64,000 bases of DNA from DAOPXV01 sp964551445 (GTDB lineage: Bacteria; Muiribacteriota; UBA9980): assembly GCA_964551445.1 (NCBI GenBank), contig CAZKCG010000005.1:1-64000 (forward strand). The letters run 5' to 3'. The notes under the pieces are model-generated. The model was not told the origin of the DNA, did no database searches, and saw only the letters and a program-made list of their open reading frames with translations. This document shows, in pieces, positions 38,272 through 47,086 of this stretch; the stretch's first letter is position 1, and every line of letters starts with the position of its first letter. The translations under genes were made by a program, and so were the position numbers.

Positions 38272-40944
38272 CTATTCGACCGCCGTCTCGGTTTTCTTGC
38301 CGTCCTTGGTTACTTCGATCTTGTAAAATGTGTAACACTGGCTCATGTTGACCGTATAATTCTCATCGGCGTCGCCTTTTCCGGTCCGTTCCGGGAAAAG
38401 ACTTTCGTCATAAGCGACCGTTCCGCCGCCCATTTTCTTGTTTTTGTTGGATGGATCGATATCTTCGAGCATTCTGAGGTTCAAATAATTTGTGACCAGG
38501 TTTCCTCTGATATAAAAACTGTCGTAGTGGTAGGGCCGGTCATCCTTTTTCGAGTCGGGGCCGTGGAAAGGGTAGAACACCGGCGCGCCGTAGGTCTTAC
38601 TGTTGAGGTTCGAGTTGTCCTTGTAGCGCAGGGTTCCTATACCGGCGCAGATGGAGGCCTGGACATAGGCGTCGGTCACCCAGATGTCGCCGGCCTGCGA
38701 GGAGAATATAGTGTTTCGGATCTCCTCGGGAAGTTTTGATATTTTTTCGTGGAGCGGATTCGGCGCGGTTATGAAGGAGACCTGGGCGTTGTTGTCGTCC
38801 GCGTTCTCGTCCTTCATTATGCCGTTTAAAAGGATGTCCGTGCCGAAGATCGATGCTATGACGCCTTTTCCGTTGATGTATAACGGGCTTCCGCTCGGGG
38901 CGTCCGGCGGGAGGCGAAGCTGCTGGAACTTATCCTCGAAAGCCTTCATGCCTTCGAGATACCATATTCCGTCGAGGTAGATGTGCCAGTTCTTGTCGGG
39001 CGATTCTTCAGGCGGTATAAGCTTTTTCATGTAGTAGCGATTGTATATGAAGTCTTTGGCGTTCGCGAAGCTGTAGGCCGCCATTTCAGGCGCGAGATCC
39101 AGCGGGAATTTTTCGGTCAGTTCCTTGATGGAGACGTTGTTATTGTCGAAGGGGACTATAGTGTCGGAGCTGTCTGCGCCCTTTCCGGTGAAGACGTCAT
39201 GCGGCAGCAGCTTATAGGTGGACATTATGTGTCTGTAGGCGATATTTTTATCGTCCGGCGGAGTTTTCTGGCCGTTGTTGTCGATGTAGGCGTTCCCGAG
39301 GAATTCGGGAGGCGTGTCGATCTGGTCTTTTTTCTTGGCGACGCCGAACTGGGGAACGAAGCCTGCTTTTAATTTGGAAGGATCGAAAGACAGATTGAGA
39401 ATCTTGCTTTTTTCTTTATAGAATTTTTTCGGCATCATGGCGCTCTGCGCCGCAGCGTCCTTTCCGTCGAAGTTGTACCAGGGAAGAATGACGGCGTCGT
39501 CCTTTCCGAATTTTTCATTCTGGTAGACGATCGGCTGAAGGAAAGATGCGAAAACGTTTCCGTAAACTCTCGCTACATGGACTTTTTGCGGATCGCGTCC
39601 TGCGCGCAGGTCCGCGCCGAAAAGCTCGAGCCCGGCGTAAAGCGGGTTTACGTATCCGCGGTCCTCGTTCTTACAGAATTTGATGTAGTTCTCAAAATAA
39701 TTAAGGTAGCCCGTGGTCTTTTCGTGCCCGAAGGGGTCTTCTTCGCCCTCGACGCCGATCTCGTGTCCCATGCCGATCATCATGGTCCTGTGTTTGAGCT
39801 CGACATCGGTGGTGTTTCCGCTTTTGGCGATATTTCCGGTGAGGAAAGACATTAATTTCATTCTCGGCGGCAGCGGATTATTAACGTATTCGGCCATGTT
39901 GGAAGTTTTGGTGCCGTCTTTCGGGTCGGCGAAGGTCATTCCGTAGAAATCGAAGCTCGGATACATGCGTTCGCATTCGAACTGCGGGCCCGTCGGGTTC
40001 GTCGGATCGAGCGGAAAACGCGTGGCCCTGCCGTTTATCTTATTGAGCGCGCCGCCGTCGTCCTGATTTAGAACGCTTATGTTGGCCAGGTTTAAAATTA
40101 TAGGCATGCGGCCGCCGAACTCCTTTGATTTGGGAAGCAAATCGAAACCTTCTATCTGCGTGGGTTTAAGAGCGCCGGTGCCGCCGCCGAACAATATTTT
40201 TCCGGTCTTGGTGGCGTCGAGCCCGCTCAATATTTTTAAATTGAGGGGTTTTCCGCCGTAATATGAGGGCCAGACGTTATAGTTCATGAATGGTTTGGTC
40301 GGATCGTCGGCGTTATAGTTGGCCATAGTGCTTCCGCCGTCGCGGACGAAAAGCGAGAATTCGGGGAACGGAGGAACGACCCTTACGACCTTTATGTCTT
40401 TATAGGCCGATACCGTTTTCGTATAACCTTCGAGCGACGCTTTCGCGGTGACCTTTAAAACGCCGTAGGACTCCTTGAGAGGCATGTTTTTCCGCTCGTT
40501 TCCGCGAAGGTCTTTTTTGTATGGGGTTATCTGTTCGTAGGTGGCTGAAACGACCATGTTTTTCGTGTCCATGAAGTGGTGCTTTTTAGCGAGCGCAGCC
40601 GCAAGAGGCGTCTGGACCGTTATGGGCGGAGGGTTCGTGTTTCCCCAGCCGCACCTTAAAACATTGTAGGGGCTGGCCGAGTCGGAGACCTTGGTGTGGT
40701 CGTTCATTTTAGTTCTTATCTCCATGAAGGCCTCTTCGATCATGGCGTCGCACACGCTGTTGACTATCTCGGCGCGCATAATGAGGTTGGACTGGAGTAT
40801 CTCGTTTCTTAAGCGGTAGAGTATGGATTCGGATAATATGAAAAGAATGGCTATAAGCCCGATGATCCAGTAAAAGACCATTCCGCGGTCTTTACGGGTT
40901 TTATTGCGTATGAAGGATAAGATATTTTTATTTCGGATTGTCAT
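38272..40944 (-). CDS. giant PilX/GspK-like protein with an N-terminal membrane helix
   Basis: An 890-residue protein: a charged N-terminus (IRNKTRKDRGMVFYW), one membrane helix (IIGLIAILFILSESILYRLR) and a very large extracytoplasmic part. The order TM helix, then a membrane-proximal alpha segment, and its place next to PilV/PilW-like genes fit the slot of PilX or GspK, which normally has 150-350 residues. The prepilin cleavage motif is not typical: RDRGMVFYW lacks the Glu +5. The body is rich in Asn, Asp, Lys and Gly, with no recognised domain. Confidence 0.6.
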   Translation of the reverse strand: MTIRNKNILSFIRNKTRKDRGMVFYWIIGLIAILFILSESILYRLRNEILQSNLIMRAEIVNSVCDAMIEEAFMEIRTKMNDHTKVSDSASPYNVLRCGWGNTNPPPITVQTPLAAALAKKHHFMDTKNMVVSATYEQITPYKKDLRGNERKNMPLKESYGVLKVTAKASLEGYTKTVSAYKDIKVVRVVPPFPEFSLFVRDGGSTMANYNADDPTKPFMNYNVWPSYYGGKPLNLKILSGLDATKTGKILFGGGTGALKPTQIEGFDLLPKSKEFGGRMPIILNLANISVLNQDDGGALNKINGRATRFPLDPTNPTGPQFECERMYPSFDFYGMTFADPKDGTKTSNMAEYVNNPLPPRMKLMSFLTGNIAKSGNTTDVELKHRTMMIGMGHEIGVEGEEDPFGHEKTTGYLNYFENYIKFCKNEDRGYVNPLYAGLELFGADLRAGRDPQKVHVARVYGNVFASFLQPIVYQNEKFGKDDAVILPWYNFDGKDAAAQSAMMPKKFYKEKSKILNLSFDPSKLKAGFVPQFGVAKKKDQIDTPPEFLGNAYIDNNGQKTPPDDKNIAYRHIMSTYKLLPHDVFTGKGADSSDTIVPFDNNNVSIKELTEKFPLDLAPEMAAYSFANAKDFIYNRYYMKKLIPPEESPDKNWHIYLDGIWYLEGMKAFEDKFQQLRLPPDAPSGSPLYINGKGVIASIFGTDILLNGIMKDENADDNNAQVSFITAPNPLHEKISKLPEEIRNTIFSSQAGDIWVTDAYVQASICAGIGTLRYKDNSNLNSKTYGAPVFYPFHGPDSKKDDRPYHYDSFYIRGNLVTNYLNLRMLEDIDPSNKNKKMGGGTVAYDESLFPERTGKGDADENYTVNMSQCYTFYKIEVTKDGKKTETAVE

Positions 40945-41524
40945 TTATTTGCGCTCCGCTTTTTTTTAACAGAATATGCACTACGCATTCGCCGTATTGT
41001 TTCAACAGGAGTTCGGCTTCGCAGCTTTGTCTTATTTCAACGTATTTTTGTTTGTATTCGTTCAATTGGGCTGAATATTCGGAGTCTTTGCCCTGTTCGC
41101 GGAACGAGTCCATGAGCAGGAATTTTATTTCAAGGACCTTGTTCGGCGGAACGCTCGGGTATGAAAGAGCCCGTTTGAAGCACTTGGCGCTGTCGTCAAA
41201 CCTTTTCAGCTTATAATAGTTCATGCCTTCTTCGTAGGCCAGTTCGTAAGGAGACAGCGTCGCCGTTTCGATAACGACGTTGTAAAGGGTCGTCTCGACG
41301 TTTTTTTTGACCTTTTTAATGACCTTGATGTTGTCAATTTCACGCAGATAGGCCTGGAATGAATTGATGAAGCTGTCGCGGTTGAATTTTTCAAAGTTTA
41401 CGGTTCCGGCGGCCGGGTCGATATAATCGACGCTTTTTTTAGAACAGCCGCATCCCGAGATCTGTGAAAGTACCGCGAATGTTATGAATAATACTGTAAA
41501 TTTCAGTTTCAGCCTGTCGTGCAA
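40928..41524 (-). CDS. TPR lipoprotein, first gene of the pseudopilin operon
   Basis: A 198-residue lipoprotein (LKFTVLFITFAVLSQISGCG, lipobox QISGC). Residues 100-175 form TPR-like helices (ELAYEEGMNYYKLKRFDDSA, SAQLNEYKQKYVEIRQSCEA). It overlaps the next gene by 17 bp. The start has no clear ribosome site. A promoter is at 41604-41632. A role in assembly of the pilus or secretion apparatus is inferred from position only. Confidence 0.65.
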   Translation of the reverse strand: MHDRLKLKFTVLFITFAVLSQISGCGCSKKSVDYIDPAAGTVNFEKFNRDSFINSFQAYLREIDNIKVIKKVKKNVETTLYNVVIETATLSPYELAYEEGMNYYKLKRFDDSAKCFKRALSYPSVPPNKVLEIKFLLMDSFREQGKDSEYSAQLNEYKQKYVEIRQSCEAELLLKQYGECVVHILLKKSGAQINDNPK

Positions 41525-41603
41525 AAGCGCTAAAACCCTTTCAAATAAATTATTTCAGTTTACGGGCGGCATCTTGTCAGGACAACTCGAACGCCCCATA
41601 TCA

Positions 41604-41632
41604 ATTATATTAAAAATATAAATCAAAGTCAA
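41604..41632 (-). promoter_or_regulatory. sigma-70 promoter of the pseudopilin operon
   Basis: On the minus strand TTGACT, 17 nt, TATAAT. Confidence 0.75.
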
Positions 41633-41665
41633 TAAAATATTTATACGCATTATAACAGAAACAAC

Positions 41666-41694
41666 TTGAATTTATAACTCCATTCTGCTATAAT
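41666..41694 (+). promoter_or_regulatory. sigma-70 promoter of the HEAT protein - activator operon
   Basis: TTGAAT, 17 nt, TATAAT, 40 nt before the TTG start; divergent from the pseudopilin promoter. Confidence 0.75.
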
Positions 41695-41736
41695 TACACA
41701 AAAAGTGGTACAGATAATAAAACAGGGGGCCTTTTC

Positions 41737-44019
41737 TTGGAAGAACTTATCCTCGAAGTGGATCTGAGCGCGCTGGCGCAGAAAATAGTTTCGACCGATC
41801 CCAAACTTCGCATCGAGGCCGTCGACAGCGTCCGCGATATGTCCCGCAAATCGATAAAGGCCAGAGAAATATTAAGCATGCTTATAAGCGCGCTCGATAA
41901 CGAACAGGATTCCCAGATCATCTCGCGCCTTACGAAACTCATCGGAAAACTCGGCGATTCAACGGTCATACTGCTTCTGAAAAAATTTTTATGGCACCCT
42001 GATTCCCGCGTCGTGGCCAATACTCTCGAAGGCCTCGGCTTCATATATTCGCTCGATATTATCCCTATAATTCTTCCGTTCTTGAATTCTCCCGATAACC
42101 GCGTCAAGGCCAACGCCGCCAAGGCGCTTTACGCTTTGAATCCGGCTCTCGCTCTCGAAAAACTCTCTGAAATGATAAACGCCGACGAAGTATTTTTCCG
42201 CGACTCCGGCGCCTATATCCTCGCGGTCATCGCTGACGCCAGATGCCAGGAAATGCTTATCGAGCTGATCTTAAAAGAACACGACATGGAGATACTCAAA
42301 AAAAGCATATTCGCGCTCTGTAACCGCGGCGACGGCTACACGGTCGATAAGATCGAGCGCATAACGGCCGCCAACCCCGACCACCCCCAGAAAAAAGTGC
42401 TCACCGAGATCGTCGAATCGATCAACCAGAGGATAAAAACCCACAAAAGCAGCATCCAGAACATCAGCTCCGTGAGCGATCTGGCCAAACTCACCGAAAT
42501 ATACAACAACGGCACCAATAAAGAAAAAGAACAGGTCTGCCTCCGCCTCTTCGAGATCGGCGGCGAGAACGCCCTGCCTTTCCTCAAAAAAGCCAGCAAC
42601 GACGAAGATACCTCCATAAGGTACGCCGCGAAAAAAGCCATCAACAATATCTTCAGCAAACTCGCCCAGAAAAATCAGCAGTCCGGAGGCTTCTCGTTCA
42701 ATAAATTCCAGGGCCCCGCTCAGGTCCCGCCCGCAATTTCCGGCCGCGGCCTCAAAGCCTCCGACCACCAGGTGAAAAAAGAAGAAAAAGTAGATTATTC
42801 AGCCATAATAGGGCCGAAAGAAACCCCGAACGACGATAAACCGAAATATATCGAAGAAATAGACATGGCCTTTTTGGTGCTCGACCTGAGCAACAACAAC
42901 CCCGCGCGCCGCGCCGAAGCCGTTTCGAAACTTCTATACGCCAATAAAAATTCGAAGGGCGTGAAAGACGCCATAAAATATCTCGTCGAAAGGCTTTACG
43001 TGGAAAGCGAGCCGCAGGTTAAATCCCAGATATTAAGGGTCATCGGAACGCTTGGCGGAAAGACGGAGATCGAGGTGCTGAGAAAATTCGCCGCCGAGGA
43101 AACGCAGGAATACCGTATCCGCGCCAACGCCCTCGAGGGCCTCGGCTGCATAGACGAGCCTGAAGTTTTCGACATAATCGTGCCCTACATGAGCCACAGC
43201 GACAACCGCATAAAGGCGAACGCCGTCATAGCCGCATGGAAACGCAACCCCGATTCGACCTTCAACGCCATATCCGACATGATCCGCTCCACCAACGTGG
43301 CCATGCGCGATTCCGCCGCTTACGGCCTTCTGATCTTAAAAACGCAGGACCAGCGCATAATCAATCTCATGCTCGAACTTTTCGTGCGCGAGACCACGAC
43401 CGATATTATTTTGAAACTCACCCAGGGTCTCTCCATCCTCGGAAACGAACAGATCATGAACGATATGGAGAAAATGATACCGAACGCTTCCGCCCTTAAA
43501 AGGCCGCACATAGAAACCATCGTTCAGAAGCTCCGCCAGAAGTTCGACAGCTTGAAAGGCATAAACGCCCACGACATAGCGCGCGACAAGAGCCATGAGA
43601 TCCGCGAATTCGACGCGCAGTTCGAGATATACACAACGGCGCATAAGAACGACGCGAAGCCCGCCCCGAAAAAAGCCGAAGAAACGGTCCGGGAAAAAAC
43701 CGGCCCCGAGGCGCCGCCGCTCAAATACATCGAAAAAGACGACGGCACTATGATCGTTTTGAAAAACATAGAAACGCATCTTTTCGAATTCAACCATCCT
43801 GACGAGAAGATACGCTTAAACTCGATACTTGCGATAAAACACTATCTCACATACGGCCTTCCCCACGATTATTTCAACCAGGTCGAGATGCTTCTGACGC
43901 TTTCGCTTAATGACGCATCTCTTCGCGTTCGCAGGGACGCTTTTGATGCCTACCAGCTGATCCAGTCCCACCGCGCCGTAATTATAAAAACGCCTCGAAC
44001 CGGCGTGGAGGGTGATTAG
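41737..44019 (+). CDS. HEAT-repeat protein with an internal duplication
   Basis: A 760-residue soluble protein starting at TTG behind AGGGGG. Residues 1-240 and about 390-630 are two copies of one HEAT/PBS-type superhelix: compare RVVANTLEGLGFIYSLDIIP with RIRANALEGLGCIDEPEVFD, and NRVKANAAKALYALNP with NRIKANAVIAAWKRNP. A low-complexity linker (about 320-385) and a final HEAT pair (about 680-755) complete it. HEAT arrays bind proteins. The gene ends 3 nt before the start of the NtrC-type regulator, so the two are made together and may interact. No kinase is adjacent. Confidence 0.8.
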   Translation: MEELILEVDLSALAQKIVSTDPKLRIEAVDSVRDMSRKSIKAREILSMLISALDNEQDSQIISRLTKLIGKLGDSTVILLLKKFLWHPDSRVVANTLEGLGFIYSLDIIPIILPFLNSPDNRVKANAAKALYALNPALALEKLSEMINADEVFFRDSGAYILAVIADARCQEMLIELILKEHDMEILKKSIFALCNRGDGYTVDKIERITAANPDHPQKKVLTEIVESINQRIKTHKSSIQNISSVSDLAKLTEIYNNGTNKEKEQVCLRLFEIGGENALPFLKKASNDEDTSIRYAAKKAINNIFSKLAQKNQQSGGFSFNKFQGPAQVPPAISGRGLKASDHQVKKEEKVDYSAIIGPKETPNDDKPKYIEEIDMAFLVLDLSNNNPARRAEAVSKLLYANKNSKGVKDAIKYLVERLYVESEPQVKSQILRVIGTLGGKTEIEVLRKFAAEETQEYRIRANALEGLGCIDEPEVFDIIVPYMSHSDNRIKANAVIAAWKRNPDSTFNAISDMIRSTNVAMRDSAAYGLLILKTQDQRIINLMLELFVRETTTDIILKLTQGLSILGNEQIMNDMEKMIPNASALKRPHIETIVQKLRQKFDSLKGINAHDIARDKSHEIREFDAQFEIYTTAHKNDAKPAPKKAEETVREKTGPEAPPLKYIEKDDGTMIVLKNIETHLFEFNHPDEKIRLNSILAIKHYLTYGLPHDYFNQVEMLLTLSLNDASLRVRRDAFDAYQLIQSHRAVIIKTPRTGVEGD

Positions 44020-44022
44020 AAA

Positions 44023-45393
44023 TTGAGCCTTATTTTAGTATGCGACGATAAACCCGTAATGGTCAAATTCCTCCAGGAATATTTCCTCAAGGAGGGCCAT
44101 ACCGTTGTCACGGCCTGTGACGGCGAGGAAGCCTACGCGAAATTCCGCGACAACCAGCCTGAAATAGTCATAACCGACATGAAAATGCCCAAACTCGACG
44201 GCATCGAAGTTTTAAAGCGCATCAAATCCGAGAACGCCGAGACCATCGTTATAATGATGACGGCCTTCGCGACCATCGAAAACGCCGTTGAAGCAATGAA
44301 ACAGGGCGCATACGACTATATAATTAAACCGTTTTCCATAGACCAGATCAAATCAATAATGAACAAGGTCAGCGAGAAGATATCTCTCATAAAAGAAAAT
44401 AAATATCTCCGCTCCCAGCTTCAGACGATATATAAATTCGACAACCTTATCGGCCAGTCCGGAAAGATGCGTGAAATGTACGATCTCATCTCGCGCGTCC
44501 TCGACAACAAGGCCAACGTCATGGTCATCGGCGAGACCGGCACCGGAAAAGAATTGATCGCCCGCGCCGTCCACTACAACGGCCCCAGGAAGAACGGCCC
44601 CTTCATAAAGGTCAACTGCGCCGCGATCCCTGAAGGCCTCCTCGAATCGGAACTTTTCGGCCATGAAAAAGGATCGTTCACTGGCGCCATCAGCAAAAAA
44701 GAAGGAAAATTCGAAATAGCCGACGGCGGAACGCTTTTCCTTGACGAAATAGGCGAAATATCGCTTAACATTCAGGTCAAGCTCCTGCGCGTCCTTCAAT
44801 ACCGCGAATTCGAAAGGGTCGGCGGCAACCAGACCCTCAAGGTCGACGTGCGCATAGTTTCGGCCACGAACCGCGATCTCACCAAAGCCATCGAAGAAGG
44901 CAATTTCAGAAGCGATCTGTATTACCGCTTAAACGTCGTCCCCATAACCGTTCCGCCCCTGCGCGAGCGCATAATCGATATTCCCATCCTCGTCGAGCAC
45001 TTCATAAAAAGGGTCACGACCGAAAATAACATGCCCCCGATAAAGCTCGCTAAAGAAGCGATCGAAGCTTTTCTTAAATATTCATGGCCCGGAAACGTGC
45101 GCGAACTCGAGAACGCCGTCGAACGGCTCGTTATTTTAAGCAAGGGCCCGGTCATCGGAATAGCCGACCTTCCCCAGCACATAATCCCGCGCGAGAATCA
45201 GCTCGACGAACTCATGGTGCCTTCCGTCGGCAAAAATAAGATGACCGAGGTCGTCGATTACATCGAAAAAAAGATGATCGAAGAGGCCCTCAAAATAACA
45301 AGCGGCCAGCAGACACAGGCGGCGGACATACTCGGGATCAATCGCGGCTCCCTCATTTATAAAATGAAAAAATTCAATTTGTATAATTCTTAA
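44023..45393 (+). CDS. NtrC-family sigma-54-dependent response regulator
   Basis: A 456-residue activator, TTG start behind GGAGGG. Receiver 1-120 with acidic pocket CDD (8-9), phosphoacceptor Asp52 (VITDMKMP), Thr in MMTAF and Lys in IIKPF. AAA+ domain about 145-380: Walker A GETGTGKE, the sigma-54 contact loop as GSFTGA (Ser for the usual Ala), Walker B GTLFLDEIGE, arginine-finger region FRSDLYYRLNV. C-terminal Fis-type HTH (QTQAADILGINRGSLIYKM). It binds enhancers and remodels sigma-54 holoenzyme. It sits directly before a sigma-factor gene with a sigma-54 promoter. Confidence 0.95.
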   Translation: MSLILVCDDKPVMVKFLQEYFLKEGHTVVTACDGEEAYAKFRDNQPEIVITDMKMPKLDGIEVLKRIKSENAETIVIMMTAFATIENAVEAMKQGAYDYIIKPFSIDQIKSIMNKVSEKISLIKENKYLRSQLQTIYKFDNLIGQSGKMREMYDLISRVLDNKANVMVIGETGTGKELIARAVHYNGPRKNGPFIKVNCAAIPEGLLESELFGHEKGSFTGAISKKEGKFEIADGGTLFLDEIGEISLNIQVKLLRVLQYREFERVGGNQTLKVDVRIVSATNRDLTKAIEEGNFRSDLYYRLNVVPITVPPLRERIIDIPILVEHFIKRVTTENNMPPIKLAKEAIEAFLKYSWPGNVRELENAVERLVILSKGPVIGIADLPQHIIPRENQLDELMVPSVGKNKMTEVVDYIEKKMIEEALKITSGQQTQAADILGINRGSLIYKMKKFNLYNS

Positions 45394-45476
45394 CTTCTTT
45401 TTTTGCCGGCTTTTTTTAAAGGCCGGCCCGCTCACATTCTCAAAACATCAATAAAAAATACGGTTATGGATACACG

Positions 45477-45498
45477 GCCGCCTTCGGGCGGCGGTTTT
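45477..45498 (+). terminator. intrinsic terminator with UUCG loop
   Basis: GGCCGCC-TTCG-GGCGGC followed by GGTTTT. A second hairpin, GCCGGC...GCCGGC (45406-45427), precedes it. Together they separate the activator gene from the next transcript. Confidence 0.8.
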
Positions 45499-45614
45499 CA
45501 TGACATGTTCACCCTTGATTTTTTTGTATAAAATTATACACGAAAAAAAAGCCGTATTTGCCGCGAAATACTTTTTTGGAAACAAACATCGCAATTGCAG
45601 GGGTTTTCCAAAAA

Positions 45615-45630
45615 TGGCACGCAATATGCT
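45615..45630 (+). promoter_or_regulatory. sigma-54 (-24/-12) promoter of the group-2 sigma factor gene
   Basis: TGGCACGCAATATGCT: GG-N10-GC exact, 15 of 16 positions as TGGCACGN4TTGCW. Transcription would start near 45641, about 22 nt before the ATG. Just upstream, GGAAACAAACATCG (45578) partly resembles the minus-strand reading of the phased activator motif (TGAAACAAATCG), but it is a single copy and very close. Confidence 0.85.
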
Positions 45631-45662
45631 TTAAAAGTTTGCACGGAAAGGCAGGTGGCATT

Positions 45663-46568
45663 ATGGCAACGGCGACGGCAACGGGTGTTTCGTTAAGAAG
45701 CGCGGGGCGGACCTGGAGCGGGGCGGATTATGGCGACAACGCCATCGTTATGGATTATTTCAAGGAATTAAGCGGCATACCCCTGCTTACTTCCGACGAA
45801 GAATACGCTCTTATAAGAACATGCAAAAGCGGGAACCAGGAATCCAGGCGCAGGCTCATAGAGTCTAATTTAAGGCTCGTGGTGGCCGTGGCTAAAAAAT
45901 ATATGCGCTCAGGAGTTCCGCTTATGGACCTTATCCAGGACGGAAATCTCGGGCTCATTCACGCTCTCGAAAAATACGACACGAATCACGAGAACCGTTT
46001 TTCCACTTACGCCGTATGGCAGATACGCCACTACATAAGGCGCGCTATCGCGAACAAGTCGCGGCTTATAAGGATCCCCGTCAATCTTATAGAAAAGAAA
46101 AAACGGATCGAGCAGATAACCGAATCAATGATGCGCGTCGAGGGGCGTGAACCGTCGGTCGAAGAGATATCGAAGCTGACCAACATCTCCAAACGCAAGA
46201 TCAAGGATATAATGCAGTATTTTCAGCCGCTTCTGTCGCTTGAGATCGGGATGCGCCACGACCAGGACATGCCCGGCGAATACGACGTCGAATACGATTT
46301 TATAGCCAATTCGACCTCCGAACAGCCCGACGTTAAATTTTATTCGGCTTTCATTCAGCAGCAGCTTACCGCAGCGCTCGAGACGCTTGACGACCGTGAA
46401 AGCTGCATATTCAGATATTATTACGGCCTCGAGGAAATGAAAGCCTATACTTTAAAAGAGCTCGGCAGGATATTCAACCTTACGCGCGAACGCATCCGCC
46501 AGATAAAAAATATCGCCACCGGCAAGATCAAGGATTATTTCGTGAAAAACGTCCTGTGTGAGGGATGA
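45663..46568 (+). CDS. group-2 sigma-70-family RNA polymerase sigma factor
   Basis: A 301-residue sigma factor starting MATATATGVSLRSAGRTWSG at 45663 (GGCAGGTGG upstream). Region 1.2 (DYFKELSGIPLLTSDEEYAL), region 2 (NLRLVVAVAKKYMRSGVPLM, DLIQDGNLGLIHALEKYD, FSTYAVWQIRHYIRRAI), region 3 (RIPVNLIEKKKRIEQI) and region 4 (LDDRESCIFRYYYGLEEMKA, LTRERIRQIK) are all present; region 1.1 is absent, as in RpoS/RpoH-like alternative factors. The sigma-54 promoter within the longer upstream frame makes 45663 the only plausible start. Confidence 0.92.
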   Translation: MATATATGVSLRSAGRTWSGADYGDNAIVMDYFKELSGIPLLTSDEEYALIRTCKSGNQESRRRLIESNLRLVVAVAKKYMRSGVPLMDLIQDGNLGLIHALEKYDTNHENRFSTYAVWQIRHYIRRAIANKSRLIRIPVNLIEKKKRIEQITESMMRVEGREPSVEEISKLTNISKRKIKDIMQYFQPLLSLEIGMRHDQDMPGEYDVEYDFIANSTSEQPDVKFYSAFIQQQLTAALETLDDRESCIFRYYYGLEEMKAYTLKELGRIFNLTRERIRQIKNIATGKIKDYFVKNVLCEG

Positions 46569-46861
46569 TAACAAATTTTATTTTTCGGGCACACGGTCGA
46601 AAAATTCATCCGGAATTTTTCGCCGTTTGTCTCGCGCCGACTCACGCCATCTGTGGCTACGTCGGCACTTGGACCTCCTTGTCCGTCGGGCGGCTCTCGG
46701 CCCTCCTGGCTGCAGGTCGGCTCACGCCATCCATGGCTCCGCCGACACTTCCTATGTCCTGCCGGTCGCGCATGGATGCGCCAATGTCGCGCGAGACAGG
46801 AGGTCGGAAGCGCGACCTTCGCACGCCTCCGAGACAGCCCTCAAAATAAAAATTTGTTATC
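46567..46861 (-). repeat. structured repeat element A, copy 6 (inverted, away from the island)
   Basis: On the minus strand it runs from GATAACAAATTTTTATTTTG to AAAATAAAATTTGTTATC, with the first arm closed by TGTCTCGG and CGAGACA and the second arm ACGGCGAAAAATTC - CGGAT - GAATTTTTCGACCGT. The first arm carries several palindromic units. Its end overlaps the sigma factor stop codon and it is followed by CCTTTTTTAT, so on the plus strand it may also end transcription. Open frames here are repeat translation. Confidence 0.8.
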
Positions 46862-46944
46862 CTTTTTTATGGTTGGATATTTGCGATCATATAAAATAAG
46901 AAATTTAAAAAGCCATTAAATTGAGCGCAGAAGGCGCATCCACA

Positions 46945-47000
46945 ACTATTCTCTATTCTCTATTCTCTATTCTCTATTCTCTATTCTCTGTTCACTATTA
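46945..47000. repeat. tandem 7-bp repeat TTCTCTA
   Basis: About eight units of TTCTCTA, the last ones varied (TTCTCTG, TTCACTA). Reversed it reads TAGAGAATAGTGAA, as around the four-helix-bundle remnant (7.1-7.6 kb) and at 51018-51034. Confidence 0.8.
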
Positions 47001-47026
47001 TCTTCACCCGTATTTTAGTTCGCTAA

Positions 47027-47062
47027 TAAAAAAAACGCGCCATGATCAGGCGCGTTTTTTTA
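47027..47062. terminator. bidirectional intrinsic terminator
   Basis: AAAAAAACGCGCC pairs with GGCGCGTTTTTTT around ATGATCA, between convergent genes. Confidence 0.92.
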
Positions 47063-47086
47063 TATGAGTTTTTAAAATTATATAAG

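Noticed and set aside
45578..45591. Activator site of the phased type before the sigma-factor promoter
   Set aside because: GGAAACAAACATCG resembles the motif only with an extra base, occurs once, and lies about 25 bp from the -24 element, too close for an enhancer array.
46945..47000. CRISPR-like array
   Set aside because: The units are 7 bp in direct tandem without spacers; no cas genes are present. The 33-bp-phased motifs at 1218 and 19794 are also too few and have no spacer structure.
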